A stretch of 64,000 bases of DNA, taken from contig RSEF01000003.1 of NCBI GenBank assembly GCA_003993805.1, positions 57,949,051 to 58,013,050 on the forward strand, read 5' to 3'. Each line of letters begins with the position of its first letter. Position 1 is the stretch's first letter. The stretch is from Himantopus leucocephalus. Taxonomy: Eukaryota; Chordata; Aves; Charadriiformes; Recurvirostridae. Positions 25,943 to 38,762 of this stretch are shown here, piece by piece. The translations under genes were made by a program, and so were the position numbers. The notes beneath the pieces are model-generated. The model saw nothing but the letters and a program-made list of their open reading frames with translations. It had not been told where the DNA came from and did not search any database.

Positions 25943-28900
25943 ATGGAAGATGAGCAGCACCGTGTCCTGCAGGCTGCAGAGCTGTACGATTCGGGGAATG
26001 AAGCAAAGGTTATGACATAAGCAAACACGAGCAAGAAGCCAAGTAATTTTTTTAGTCATGGGTCACACTAAGGTTTATAACAATGACATTGAATTTGTAC
26101 CTGCCCATAGAGAACGTGCAGTTACAAAGGGGAAGAGTTTGGGGAGGGCATCACCAAAATCAGTTTGTTTGCTTAAGGCCAGAACATCAGCTGTAGCTGA
26201 GCAAAAAGCTAATTCTGTTTTCTGGGAAACTGAATGCAGTTCTTAAACAGGCACTGTCAAAATAAAATCACAGGCCATATTCATGAATTATACTGGCACT
26301 GTATTGGGAATTCAGACAATTTCCTTTTAATAACCAGGGACTCATGTAATAACCCTTGATTATTCTTTTATTTGGAAATATTTTTATGTGTCCTTTTTTT
26401 ACTTTTAATGGCTTAGCAATGCTATGTTCTTGCCAGTGTGACCTCCCATTTCCAATGCACAAGCAAAGCGCAAGAAAAGGAATTTGAAATCTTCTTTAAA
26501 AAAGAGGCTGTTGTCTTTGCGAGTGATCATCACAAGTCTTCCTCAAAAAACCCCACTCTACATACTATCTACATAGTAGAATGGAAGTCATCTACACAGA
26601 ATAACGAAGTGAACGGAGCTTCTGCAGTTCATCCTCTAAATTTGGAAGCTAAGACCAGAGGGGGTAATATGCCAATGAGGGCTATTCTAATTAAAACATA
26701 TAGCAGACATTTCTTGAATGAGATTTGCTTGTTCAGATTAGGACTGCACTGGGAGTCAGGTAGCGAGGCCCTTACCTACGGAAGGTCTGAGGGGCTCAGA
26801 GTTGTTCAGTATTCAGGTGATCTCAACTCCTGTTTCACTGTCTGTTCTTATTTATCCTTACCAGCTCTTTGCCATCACAGGCGGGAAAAGAGCACAGCTG
26901 GGCAAACTCATTCCCGGTGATTTGGCACAGGCGGATTTTCTTTCTGCTCACAAATTATCTGCAAATAGCTTCTGCACTTGCAAACTTGTTTGTTACTCTG
27001 AATTATTCACCATAACAGTTTGTAAGCCAATTTTGGACACTGGGAAGCAGGTAAACAATTCATAGCAACAGCAGTTGAATAATTTATTATCCAGGCTGTG
27101 TGCTAGGTGCCCTCAGCTGTGGGGGTCTCTGACTCGGGGGTGCTAGTTGTACCTAGGGGAAACTTTCACAATAGCTGCATCAGTATGATTTTAAAGGGTT
27201 AGTAACGAATCCTTATAGAACTACGCATGGTTCTATCATCTGATCTGTGACTTTTGTTGTACCCTTTAACTTAGTATTACTCTTGCCAATATTAGGTAAC
27301 TGCCTGGCAAGTTGTTCTAGGAAAGACTTCTATAGACTTGAACATTGCAAGTATGTTGAAGTATCTCCATTTTCATTTTAATAACAGTTTGCAGTTTCTT
27401 GTGGTACTGTATGCACTGAGCTTTTAAAGTAATTTACATAATGTATGCGGTTGAAAGGCAGAAAATAGAAAGAAAATAGTCCCAACACAAACATTTCCGG
27501 AGTCACGGAGAGCAGATCTACTCGTCTCTTGTGCGTGCTCCTCAGCTTCAGAAACTGCCCTGCTCCCCCACTGCGCTTTCTTCTAACATTTCGATTTCGA
27601 CACGCTTCATCTCCACCCCAGTTCTGTTCCACAGTATCTTTCAAAAGTGTTTTCCTTCCCTAGTGTTCCTTAAAGGCAAATTCTAAAACTTGATATCCCT
27701 CTGAGTTCTTTGACTTTTTCTCCATCCCACGCTTGTTGCTAATGTTTGTTTACTTCGCTTGCAAAGATCTGGAGTCAGTTCCCTTGCTTTGCTTCAGCAA
27801 GCCTGGCTTATGCAGGAACCCTCCTTTTCTCATAAAGACAGAGTATTTCACTAATTATTTGGGGTATTATTACTTTCACATCTACTGTGAAAGTTATCGG
27901 CTGCCTAAAGACTTATGGCGCAAGTAGCAGAAGTGGTGTAATCCAGGTTTTGGAGAACTTCTTGTGCAAGATTATGAAAGGTGAGCAAATGAAAGATTCA
28001 GACCCTGACTAATCAGGCCCTTCTGCCACTAACAATGTTGGGCTTTTTTAATTTGAATTTACTAAAAATTAATGCACTATAAGAAATATGTGTTCTTCAG
28101 GGCAAGGATCTTGTCTTCTTCTTTTAAGAAGGGCTAAGCATTGTTCAGTTGATGCTGGAAAACAGCTACCTTCCGTCTTTGTTTAAAGCACCAAGGGGAA
28201 TTGACATACTGGATCAAATTGTGTCCCTAACCCTAGACAGGATATGCCTGAAAAAAGCTGAAGAACCCCCCAGTAGATGGCATGACGTATTACCCGAAGT
28301 CTGTAAGGTCCCATGTTAATACTTAATAATTTAAATGCTACAGTCCTTGTTCAGATTTTAAATTTTCAAAAACTTTTCTACATGTTTGTGATTGTTAATA
28401 ACAAGAACTCTCGATATTAACACTGTTCCTATGTGATCATTTCCTTTGTGCTTCATACCCATTCCTTGATCCCAGCACCTCCTGTTGCGTTGTGTTTTGC
28501 CGTGCCGTGGCAGTGGTGGGACAGTACAGAATAGCATTTCCTTTCCAGGCAGAAAATAACCAGAAATTTTCCAATCAAGTGTGTGTTTGTCACCAGATAT
28601 GAATTTTGTCCAGGGTTCCAGATTCATGATGAAAGACAAAAAGGACTACATTAAAAATTATAAATAGCATTCTGCCTGTCCTAGTTCAAGCCACTGGGGA
28701 AGAAGAAAGCAATGGCGTAAAAGTGACATGCCGGAGTGTAGAGTTCCTCAAGAGTCGGGTTTCTGCCAGGTTTTCAAAGGCTGTAGCCGCTGCAAGTTCA
28801 TATCAGTGGTTACAATAAACAGAGCGGACTGGCCCCTTTACTGATACAAGCTGGCGTGTCCTCAGCAGAGAAAATGCTAAAACTAACTGCTAAAAGCAGC

Positions 28901-29663
28901 TGGAGGTCTGTTCTTACTGCAGGACACCATCTTTCCTCCTCCACCTCTTCTCTCAAGGCCTGTTGTGCCTTTCGTTGCGTTCACCACGGCAGTGGTCACA
29001 GTACTGGAGCTCCCTAATTCATCATTTCAAGGAAAGGCTCCTACCGGTTGGACCAGCTCCCCTTCGGCATTTTTTCTCTCCCATCTGGACTTAACGGCAG
29101 CTTCCAGATGCCTCCCAGCTGCTGCTGCTGCTGCAGCAAAGCCCAATTATCCCGGAGACCTTCTGCGCTCTCCAGCCTGTCCAGCAGTGCCTCCTCGCTT
29201 CAGACAAGTCAGACATGATGCTAGCCCAGCTACACTAACCATTTTCCTTAAGAAAACACAGCTTTCTGCTCTTCAGGGCATGTGTGGTGGTTGCTGGCTG
29301 CGGCTTTCCCTCTGCGGCTCCAAGCTCCTTAATGAATCACTGCTTTTTGGCACTGAAGCAAAATAAACATGTAATTTTGGATGCCTTTGCCAAACGTATG
29401 TACACTTAGAGCAGGTTTTGAATGATACCAACGAAAAGGTTTCATGAAATGTGCAGTCTCCATAGCTAAAAGTTGCAAAAAAGCCAGATAATGTGAACCT
29501 GAAGGTCACAACAGTACCGTTAGCCCAACAGTCATTCATGTCATGTATATTTTCTGGAACACATGGAGGGGGATTACCACTAGTGTGTCAGCTACAGCTC
29601 TCACCAGGAAAAAACAGTAGTAGAAAGCAGCATAGGGGTGCAGGATCACTCATCAGCACGACT

Positions 29664-29954
29664 GTTAGATGCCTACCTCTTTCTTTCCTCTTCTCTTTAT
29701 TAACCGATTCACTGCAACTACATGTAGCACAGCAGATTTTTACACTGATGCTTCCTAGTCTATCTAAAGGGGGAAAAAAGACATCAACAAAAAATTTGGC
29801 AGGCATACNCGTTAGATGCCTACCTCTTTCTTTCCTCTTCTGTTTATTAACCGATTCAGTGTACTACACGTAGCACAGCAGATTTTTACGCTGATGCTTC
29901 CTAGTCTATGTAAAGGGGGAAAAAAGACATCAACAAAAAATTTGGCAGGCATAC
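29664..29954. repeat. Near-identical ~145-bp copies flanking a single N (29809)
   Basis: The left copy is 29664-29808 and the right copy about 29811-29954. There are several substitutions and one single-base indel (ttcactgcaactac / ttcagtgtactac). It is the longest of the single-N duplicated junctions and is interpreted as an unmerged overlap of two contig ends. Confidence 0.85.
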
Positions 29955-32900
29955 TGAATGAAGTTTCTCAGTTGCTCGAGCCAGTCCTCTGTACATACCC
30001 TGTCATGCACTTTGACTCTTTCAAGTGCCTGAGCCTCTCCATGACTCCCAACACACTCTTGCTGACTTGACTGCGAACGAAGAAAAAGTTTCGAAAGTGT
30101 TTGGCACAACTGTTCCTCTAGTTTCTCTCCATTCAATCAGATTTTAGAATGAATTTAAATGTACTGTTGGACTATAATTAGCTCCGAAGGGCAGAAGACC
30201 ACGGGGGACCAGGTCTTTCCTCTTTAAATGGGCACCTGTAAAGACACTACCTTAAATGATATCCTGAATGCCAAGCAAAGTCTGAAACCTGGAGCCGTGC
30301 CTGATTAACTGCCAAAAATCAGAATGATCTCTGCATTTGGCAAATCAAAGTCATTCCCTACGAAGCTGGTTTACTACAGAAATTTCTAGACCAAAACACA
30401 AGTTTCAGCCTTCAGTTTCATCCCCCCCGTGTGTCTACTACTATGAGAATGTGGACCTTTTTTTTACCCTACAGGGAAAATGCATTTTTTCCATTCTCCC
30501 ATGACTCAAAAACATCTGAAAGATTCTTCCTCCAAGCTGAAGAAAGAGGGGGGAAAAAACTTCACTTTTTGGCAAAGATACAGAATGGAAATTTTTGACT
30601 CAAAAGAGGATTTTCAAAATAAAATAAAATATAAGCAGCATGTGAAAACAAGGGGTTATAATGGAAACTATTTTCATAGCCAGCTCTAAAGTAAGCACTG
30701 CTGTTCCAGAGACACATGGTACTGATGCAAACATTGGTTTGAGGCCAAAACCCCTAGCATGCTAGTGGAATCCGGAAGCACTACAATATTAAATACACCT
30801 CAAAATATATGTCAGACATCTCCCTGAGTCTGTTCCACTTACTGTGCACAGCATGACACTATACACTTAATTCATCAGTGTCTGCAGAGTAACAGAATAA
30901 GGGGCCAGTGGCGGAGGTGCTCTCCTTGCCTTGGGTCGGGTTCTTTCCTGCACCACACGCTCCCCGAATGGTCTTCTGCAAGACCGGGCTTATTATTCCC
31001 ATTTTGCAAATATTGAGCCAATATCCACTTTCCGTCTGCAGCACTTAACACAAGCATCTATTATTACAGCATGCGAGCACCCCTCACTGGTCCTCGGGAA
31101 GTGTTATTATCCCCAAGGTAGGATTTCCACATTTCGTCTAGAGTGATGGGGGAGCGAGGGTGCTATAAAAGACGTGAGGGCATCCTGCTCAGCTGCACTC
31201 TCCTTGTTGGCAGACTCTTGCCGCTATCTTTTGTCTGCTGCTTCCAGCTGCTCCAAGGCCTGGGCAGTTTTCTATCATGGAAAACTCCCTTTTTGCACCT
31301 ACTACAATTACAGCTCTGGTGCTTGGAGTGTACCTTTGCCGATTCACTGGAAAACACACAACTGGTTGAAAGTGTCTTAACCAAGGGCGTAAAATCAACC
31401 TTATGCTTTTGTGCAGCCTGATTTTTCTGTGGATTTGTGGCTTTTGATCACAGTTCTTGCCTCGCAATAAAATGCAAATGCTGATTGAAAGTGTCCCCAG
31501 GAGTGGGGCTGGTGGAGCGTCCCCCTCTGCCACTTGAATTCTCCAGAGGTTTAACGGGAGCAATGTCCCCTCCCTGCCAGCTCTTTTGGGGTCCATCTGG
31601 CTGCAGATATGTATGAGCAGTTGCAGAGCACTGACTCAGGCTGGTTCTCCTCTTCCAGGTCTGGTCCCAGCTCCCAACAGGGCTCAGGAGCTGTCATTAG
31701 AGGCCACCGTACTAGAGCGTTATCGTACAACCCCGCTTCCATCAGAAAGGCAGACCAAAACCTCTGGCTTGGCACCTCCAAGCATGTGTCTGTGGCTGCA
31801 CCTACCTGCTGGCCCTGAGGAGGACCCAGGCTCAGCACAGCTCCACAGCTCCAGCTGCTCCCTGGCTCTCTGGGGGTACAGACAGTGACTGTGCCCCAAG
31901 TCACCAGGGAGTAGGGAGGCGGGGACAGAAGAGAAAAAGTCACCCCTTGGGTCTCTGTGCACTGGGCCCATCAGCTTTTTCCTCCCAAAAGTGTACCGCA
32001 GGGGCAGTGTGGTATGGATCAGCTTTGTGGAGCTCACCCAAGCTGAGGCTCCTCGTAATGGCCAACGGGTCAATCAGGTGGTGGGGTCTGCGGGGCTCAC
32101 AAACAGCTGCCATTGGCAAGGGGGCAGGTCTGGGAAAGCACACGACCGGCTCTGCTAGGGAAGAGCAGCCAGCCAAGAGGTTCACAAAAGCTCATGAACA
32201 CAGATGGGTTCAGTGGATGTTGACTTTGGTGATTGGGACCTGTGCTTTAGATGTCGTGCCAAAAAGGTGCGACAGGTTCAAAGATACAAGTAGATACAAT
32301 TTCACGCTTATATACACGCCAACCACCTTCCTCCCTCCCCTTCACCCCCAAGTTGTTTGGGGGTTTTGTTTTGAACCTTCAGAATCAGCCACGGTCTTTC
32401 ATTCTCTAAACGGGATGTAGCTTTCTACTTAATAGGTTTTACGTGCCATCCTTTTCTAAAGCCATCCTTGTTAGGGAACATATCATCCTCGTTTAGCTTT
32501 CATCTCACCGAGTGCACTGTTGTGGATGGGGAGGGTTATAAAGGGTCGGGTTTTGCACCCTTGCCAACATGCTGTAGGGGAATTCTGGTCTAATAGCCTG
32601 CTGACATGTCCCTGGAGAAGGCTGCTTTGAATGAGGCAGAAAGCCTGGCGAGCTTTGGCTCAAGGTCCTCCTATACGCATGGCATTTGGTCTCTACGTGG
32701 CGATTGTTTAAATTGAGTGTAAATCTGTGGGTCTGATTTTGCTTTTTAAATTCTCGTGCGTCATTCATTTCCTTGCTGGTGGCCAGGGGAACCAGCATGC
32801 TTTAACTACGCTAGTCCTGGGGATTTTTTTTTTGTGCTGAACATGTTTAGCTCAGGTTCATTCAGTTGCAAAACCCACACATAAGGCAACTAAAACAATT

Positions 32901-35650
32901 ATATGAACTAAAGCAGGAATGCCATATGGTTCTTGTGAAAAGTGCTTTTACCAAGACGAAACATCAATATTGCACTTTCTCCTAACTACCTGCTTAATAC
33001 AGCACATCATTAATGCAGCACATTTAGTTAGTTAAAATGAACAAATTTCATTAAATTAAAATTCAACAGCATTAAAGCCAGATGGGCTGCAGGGGGGAAA
33101 ATGCAGAGACTTTTAAAGCTAATGTAAATGTAATATTATTGTTTTCAGCTACAATCCAATTAAATTGGGCTGACAGAAGCTTTCACAGAAATGCCCAGGA
33201 AGATAACTTGTCTGTAAGGAAAATCCATTTAAAAGAAATAGTACTTCAGATATTTTCATGGTTCTGTGGCTCACTGAATTACATTCCTCTATAGAAGCCA
33301 CAAAGCTGAGGTGGGAGAGCCAGTAACGTACCTATACTGGTGTTTTACTTACTGGGAGAAAAATGACTTAATTTTACAGTTCTTATTGTAAGTATTTGAG
33401 TGTAGAAAAAAAAAAATAACCCCAGAAGACCCATTCCCAAAGGCAGAAAATACACATTTCCAAAAACACAACCTGCCCAGGGAACCTTTGCTGCCTCCTC
33501 CGCAGTCCCCGGCATCATCAGGAGCCGGGCTGCAGTGCGAAGCACCCTCTAAAACCCTGGTGGGTCAGCGCAAGGAGCAGCCCCATGCCATGCAGGAATG
33601 CCTTCACGGGCACTGCAAATAGCATCGGCTGGGCTCTCTGGCTGCAGCGCAGATACCTTTGATTGTGCGGTACGTTCCACAAAATCCAGCTTGGCATTAT
33701 GCTCCAGGGTTTTTTGTGAAGTCACTTAGAGAACTGTGGTATTTGGTGTAGGACTTTCCTGTCACTGGAGTATGTAAATGCTGGCCTGCTTATTTGATAG
33801 TTATTAATGGTGTTAAGAAGAGAAGAAAAAGATACCCTACATAGGACACCCAAACCCACTCCGTTTCTCTTTTTAAACAGTTACCCTTTCCAGATAAGCT
33901 GAGACAGTTCCTTGCACGTTAGCTGTTTGCCACAGTAAATAGTTGTTTTCTCCCCAAACAGTAAGCAGAAGTCTATATAAAGTCTCGCCTACACATGTGA
34001 TGTACCGGGGAGGATGGGGGGGGAGGTCTTAAGCACTCTCAAGCACAGATCCCACTCACTTAAACTCCTAAAATACAACACAAGATGTCAAAGTCTTCAT
34101 TTTCCCATGAACTGCACAGCAAATATGAAACGCAATCTTGATTCACACATGGTGATAAAACTCAGTGCCTGTAAATCTATGAATGTAGCTGGCAGTCATT
34201 AAGTACATTATGCGGAGGTCAGGTTGATGGTCCCATCTTTGTTTATTCCTCTTATTTAATGATCCATTGCTGAAGACATGCCGAAAACTTTCAGAATGTT
34301 TTACAACATATTTACTCGACCGAGAAGTGTGTCCTGTGCTTTTCATCCCCATTATCCTGACATGCTGAATGTAAATCAGAGACCAGTATGCAGACTTAGC
34401 ATTTGAGGAAAGCACAGAACAGCTTTTTTTTTCTTTTCCCAATGTATACAGAGAAAATACTTGTTCCTTTCTAAAGTAGCCCTTAGGAGAGATCGCCTTT
34501 TGGTAAAGGGATGAAACGGGGCCACCTTCATTTTGCGCAGCTGAATTCCACACAAGCCAAATGTCTCAGCATGGGACATTACACCTGGATCCAGGCAGAC
34601 TTCCATTCAATTCAAGACAGCGTTGTTAAAATCACATTATGTTGTCAGGGGTCAGATCCCTGCAGCTCAAGCTAATCAAAGTTAATTTTTTCAAAGGTCC
34701 AGAGACTTAACCCTTCCTCAGCACTCTACTAACTCGAGGCCTGACAAGGCAGGTCACGTCTACGGATAAGGGCTGGATCAATTTAAGTAAAATTGTTTAT
34801 AAAGTGAATGTATTTAGACTCATGCATATCCATGTATGGATACGCTAAACTGATGCAAGGCAGTTGAATGTTGGCCCAGGTAAAAAGGTACGAATTTTCT
34901 TGTATGGCCAACACCACTGAAAACTTTCTTGGTGCACAGATGTTCGTACTAAAACACCCTATTAATCCTATGAAATTTTTAGAAGTCTGACTAGGAGTTT
35001 CAGTAGAGAGACGTGGTGCAGTTCAATCCATGGACTGGAAAAGGCATAGAAAGGAAGACGTATCAGAGAGATCTATTTACCAGTCTATAGAAAGAAAATT
35101 AAATATCTGAATTTTAAAGCATTCTGTTATTAAACTAATAGGTGAAAAAATATGGTGCAGGCCACCTATACAAATCTGGCATTTGCTTATAATATGATAA
35201 ATATTAGGTGATTTTATAAATAATTTTTCCCGTCAAGTTGACTAAGCTAATATACGGTAAGTGGATCCACAATTCATGCAAGGCATTTTTTGTTTCTATA
35301 AGTTGTCTAGTAACCTTGGTTAACTAATGGACCATAACACCTTATTAAGAAAAATCTATACCCTTTCTGAAGTTATTTTAGGCTGGTCTGTCTGATAATT
35401 TTTACATCGAACGTAATTTGTCTGACTGCAAGGGGCTTTCTGACTGCAAACCCTTCCAAGTGCCGTGACATTATGTACCTCCCAGGTTAATGCTCACTAA
35501 AAGCTGAGTCAGTCTAAAGGACAAAAGAATACCCAGAATATGAGGAGCGCGACCTTCTCCGCAGACAGAACATTTACGTGCATACGTCATTAGTCTACTG
35601 CTAATAGCCTGGTATGGAACTGCCAAAATAAGACATCATTCAGCTCATCT

Positions 35651-35651
35651 N
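35651..35651. other. Single N without obvious duplicated flanks
   Basis: An N at 35651 lies between 'cagctcatct' and 'ctaaaatgta'. I see no long repeated flank here, unlike at the other single-N sites, so sequence may be missing. A similar N without duplication is at 59082. Confidence 0.9.
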
Positions 35652-38269
35652 CTAAAATGTATTCTAGTGACAATCAACGTTATACCTAATGTATTACAAA
35701 CTTGCTGGTGCAGTAAATAACTGTAATACTTCAGCATGTGTGCAGTGATGTGGCCACGTAGGAGCTCTAGGTCTCCCAGTTTTCCCTGGCCAGGTACTTG
35801 ATCAGTGTTTGTACCGGCTCACACACCACACGAGGCCTTGGGCCGTGTATTTTTCACATACATGAAAAATGCTATCCCCATTATAATCGCAATCAAGCCT
35901 TTATGAAAGCTCTACTACCAACATCAGACCATGCCCTTTTAGCAAAGAAAAATGATGTATATAATTGCCAAATCATAAAATAGCTGAAAAGAAAGCAAGC
36001 AGTATGTGTCCTCAGGTATAAAATCCATTTCCTCCAGGAAGTTTCCACGTTTTGAGGGTTACAGCAAAATTCATGGTGCTCTGTCTTATCCAGTTCGCCT
36101 TCTTGTGCATTTTTGATCAGCCCTTAAAAAGCTGGCACATTTTATTACATCAGAATTCAATCTAAGAAACCTGAACACATGTTCATGCTTCACTGCTTGC
36201 TGGTTATTAGGATAATCTGCAGGAAACAACATAACAATAGGGCATTGTTTGTGAATGTGAGCAAAAGGTTACAACAACAGCCTGCGCTCAGACCTGACTT
36301 CTTGACTCCCATTCCCTTTGCTATGAAGAAAGCACATGTTGTGCGCGGTAGCTATTTGCATTACGGTCAAAGTTTTTTCTGCCATTCCTTGCAGCCCAGA
36401 AGAGAACAAGGTGTAGGAGAAGCACATTTATCCCGAAAACACCGTGTAGCTGGAATGGTGTGCTCCGTGGGAGGTGACCAGCTGTGGTGTAACACAGATC
36501 TCAGGCTCCCCATCATCGCAATATTTGAGTACCTCACAGTACCCAGCAAGCAGATCTGCTACAAGCATAATCTAGGAGGTAACAGGAGAGCCGTGTGAGA
36601 AATTATTCCCTTTCACAGAAATGTGGTTAGATCCACAAACGTGGAGTTCCACAGTCCTCAAGCCCCTCCTTCCTTGCTGCCCAACCACACAGGCACCAGA
36701 ATTACCCATACATTGAAGCTTTCACCCTTGGTACCTAAATGTCCACTTGGGGGTACCACCACGGCTGTCTGCACCATAGCAATGCCCTGTTAGCGCTTCC
36801 ACTGTTGGATAAATGGTGTCCAGTCCCTTAAAGAGTCCTGGAGAGCAGCCTGAACACTGCACTTTTTGAGGAGCCTGTGCCTTTTCAGGTGATGCTGGGC
36901 TGTCAAAAGCATGCGTGTTTGGGGAAAAAAAGCTTATCCTCTCTCCTCGGGGTCTCCATTCCCAAGAGATCGGCCTAGACAATACAGTGCTGGGTAGCAA
37001 GGTACCCTGTCATTTGTGTTACAGGGGCTCTCTTTCCAGACCAAATCCCACACAAGACTGGCATTTAGATGGGGGAGGGGACCATTTCTGTCCATCCATG
37101 CAGTAGCCTGGGCAGGACACAGAACAGTTTGAGGTGTCTTGACCCAATCCTCTTTTCTGCCTGAAGGGCTTCTCCTACCTTCCAATGGCCAAACCAACCA
37201 GATCTGTTTGCTGGTACAGTACAAGCATTTGAGGACTTTTGTCCTGCCAGCTAGGATTAGGGGGAAACACTGGTGATGCTTTTGCATAGTGAATAAAGCA
37301 GTGTCAACACCTCTATAGGACAAGGGCACGGGGCTGAACTCTTGTTTCTAGTCCTCCTTCCAAAAAAAACAGTGCTTCAGGATTTTGAGTAGGCACTGAG
37401 AAGGACAGGTGAGTGCCCTAATCAGCAGGCTGTATTTTCATACACATAGTCTATTTAAAGCCTAATGAACTGCTTGTTATTTTAGGCAGACCCTGGCTGC
37501 ACGCTCCGACAATCCTCACCACAACCTGTTCTGCTGCCTCCAGCTCTTTTGTCCCAAGGGGCCTCTCCTGGCCGGGGGTGCCCTGTGGTGTTGAATTCCC
37601 AGGCGCCACCCAAAGAAAGACATCATAAACTTGAAGCAGGACAAGACTTAAAGGTTCCTCTTGATGTTTTTTGGAAAAATAAAATTTAAGAAAACGATCT
37701 CTTGTTGGAGCACAGGGGAGAAAACCACACCACCTGCATAAAGCAATGGTAGTAAGACTGGAAGGCGGTCCCTTGCAGTATGAAGAGCAGCACCAGTAAT
37801 TTGCCTCTTAAACAGCCAGATTCAGCCAGTAAACCCTTCCTACTAGGCAAAACACCAAAGCGGTTTTTAACCACAGTCTTCACTGCAGCCCTGTGTAAGT
37901 TCCAGCTACATTGTCAGGCTGACAGCGACACTGAGGGATGAAGATGGTGCCTGATTTCAGAGATGCCGGAATAATGCCAAAATCTGCCCTCCATTGGTGC
38001 AAGCGGAGATAAATGACTTAATTGGTTCTGGCTTACCCCCACCAGCCCCGCTCGCTAGTGCTTAGCACGTAAAAGAAACATGAGTTAATGCATTGTACAG
38101 GAACCCTGGCTGGTGCTGACTCTGGGATGATGAGAAAGAACTGAGCATCTTTCATTAAACTACACGTGCACTGAAAAACAGTATAATGGGCATTATTTCA
38201 GCAAGCTTTTCTCCTGCTGAGGAGGCAGGGTAGCCAAGGCTTGTATGTGTCAGCGTTGCCATACCGTAG

Positions 38270-38345
38270 TGTCCGACAGGCGGCAATTAAGGCAGACGCA
38301 GCTAGTTCCAGTAGAAACAGAGCCTTTATTAAAACTGGAAGGAGG
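38270..38345 (-). mobile_element. Possible LTR R-U5 end (weak)
   Basis: Read on the minus strand, an AATAAAGGCTCTG polyadenylation-like signal (about 38321-38333) is followed about 50-60 nt later by ...CTGTCGGACA, ending in CA at 38270 as a retroviral LTR would. I could not find the opposite LTR boundary or a target-site duplication, and no internal coding sequence is present. It could equally be chance or an unrelated 3' end. Confidence 0.2.
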
Positions 38346-38536
38346 AATTCTGAGTGTTGATTAGGAAGCATCCTGCTAGAGGCTTTCTAACACCTGGGAC
38401 CCCTGACTTCCAGCCTTTTTAGCAGTCCGTCTGCTTTAAGTTGTGCAATATTGTTTTCCCCTGGTTGTAAGTCTATAGTTACCTTCCTTTTTCTAATCTG
38501 AAATATATTCAGAATCACCCACTGCCAGTATTTGCA

Positions 38537-38588
38537 TGTAATATATATACACACACATGTAATATATATATACACAGTATACATATTA
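38537..38588. repeat. AT/AC dinucleotide-rich microsatellite
   Basis: Alternating TA and CA steps interrupted by 'catgtaa' motifs. The same tract appears again after the N at 38656 because of the duplicated junction. Confidence 0.85.
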
Positions 38589-38762
38589 CAGTTCCCAATA
38601 ATGTACCTCTACAGATAGATCTTGGTGATATTTAGTTATAAATGGGAAGGAAGAGNCACACACATGTAATATATATATACACAGTATATATATTACAGTT
38701 CCCAATAATGTACCTCTGCAGATAGATCTTGGTGATATTTAGTTATAAATGGGAAGGAAGAG
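38550..38762. repeat. Near-identical 106-bp copies flanking a single N (38656)
   Basis: The left copy is 38550-38655 and the right copy 38657-38762. They differ at two positions (cagtatac/cagtatat and ctctaca/ctctgca). The overlap starts inside a microsatellite, a likely reason for the failed merge. Confidence 0.85.

Larger units (their letters stand above)
21181..38269. other. Intergenic region, PHACTR2-proximal half
   Basis: No exon, RNA gene or retrocopy is supportable. It contains a CR1 fragment at 25833, the single-N duplicated junction at 29664-29954 and another N at 35651. An AT-rich stretch at about 23440-23700 and another at about 32990-33290 have long runs without simple repeats and could be conserved non-coding DNA; this is a guess from texture only. 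Open frames such as 160 codons at 26438-26920 and 157 codons at 31947-32420 have no recognisable domain and no splice or retrocopy context. Confidence 0.6.

Noticed and set aside
28226..28236. 'ccctaaccct' telomere-like word
   Set aside because: Less than two telomere units; chance.
30988..31022. 'ttattattcccattttgca' segment resembling MIR 3' core
   Set aside because: Too short, and the flanks do not continue the MIR order.
12554..31177. Identical 15-mer CTATAAAAGACGTGA at 12554 and 31163, looking like a TATA box at the second site
   Set aside because: About one to two shared 15-mers are expected by chance in a window of this size, and neither site is followed by recognisable exon structure.
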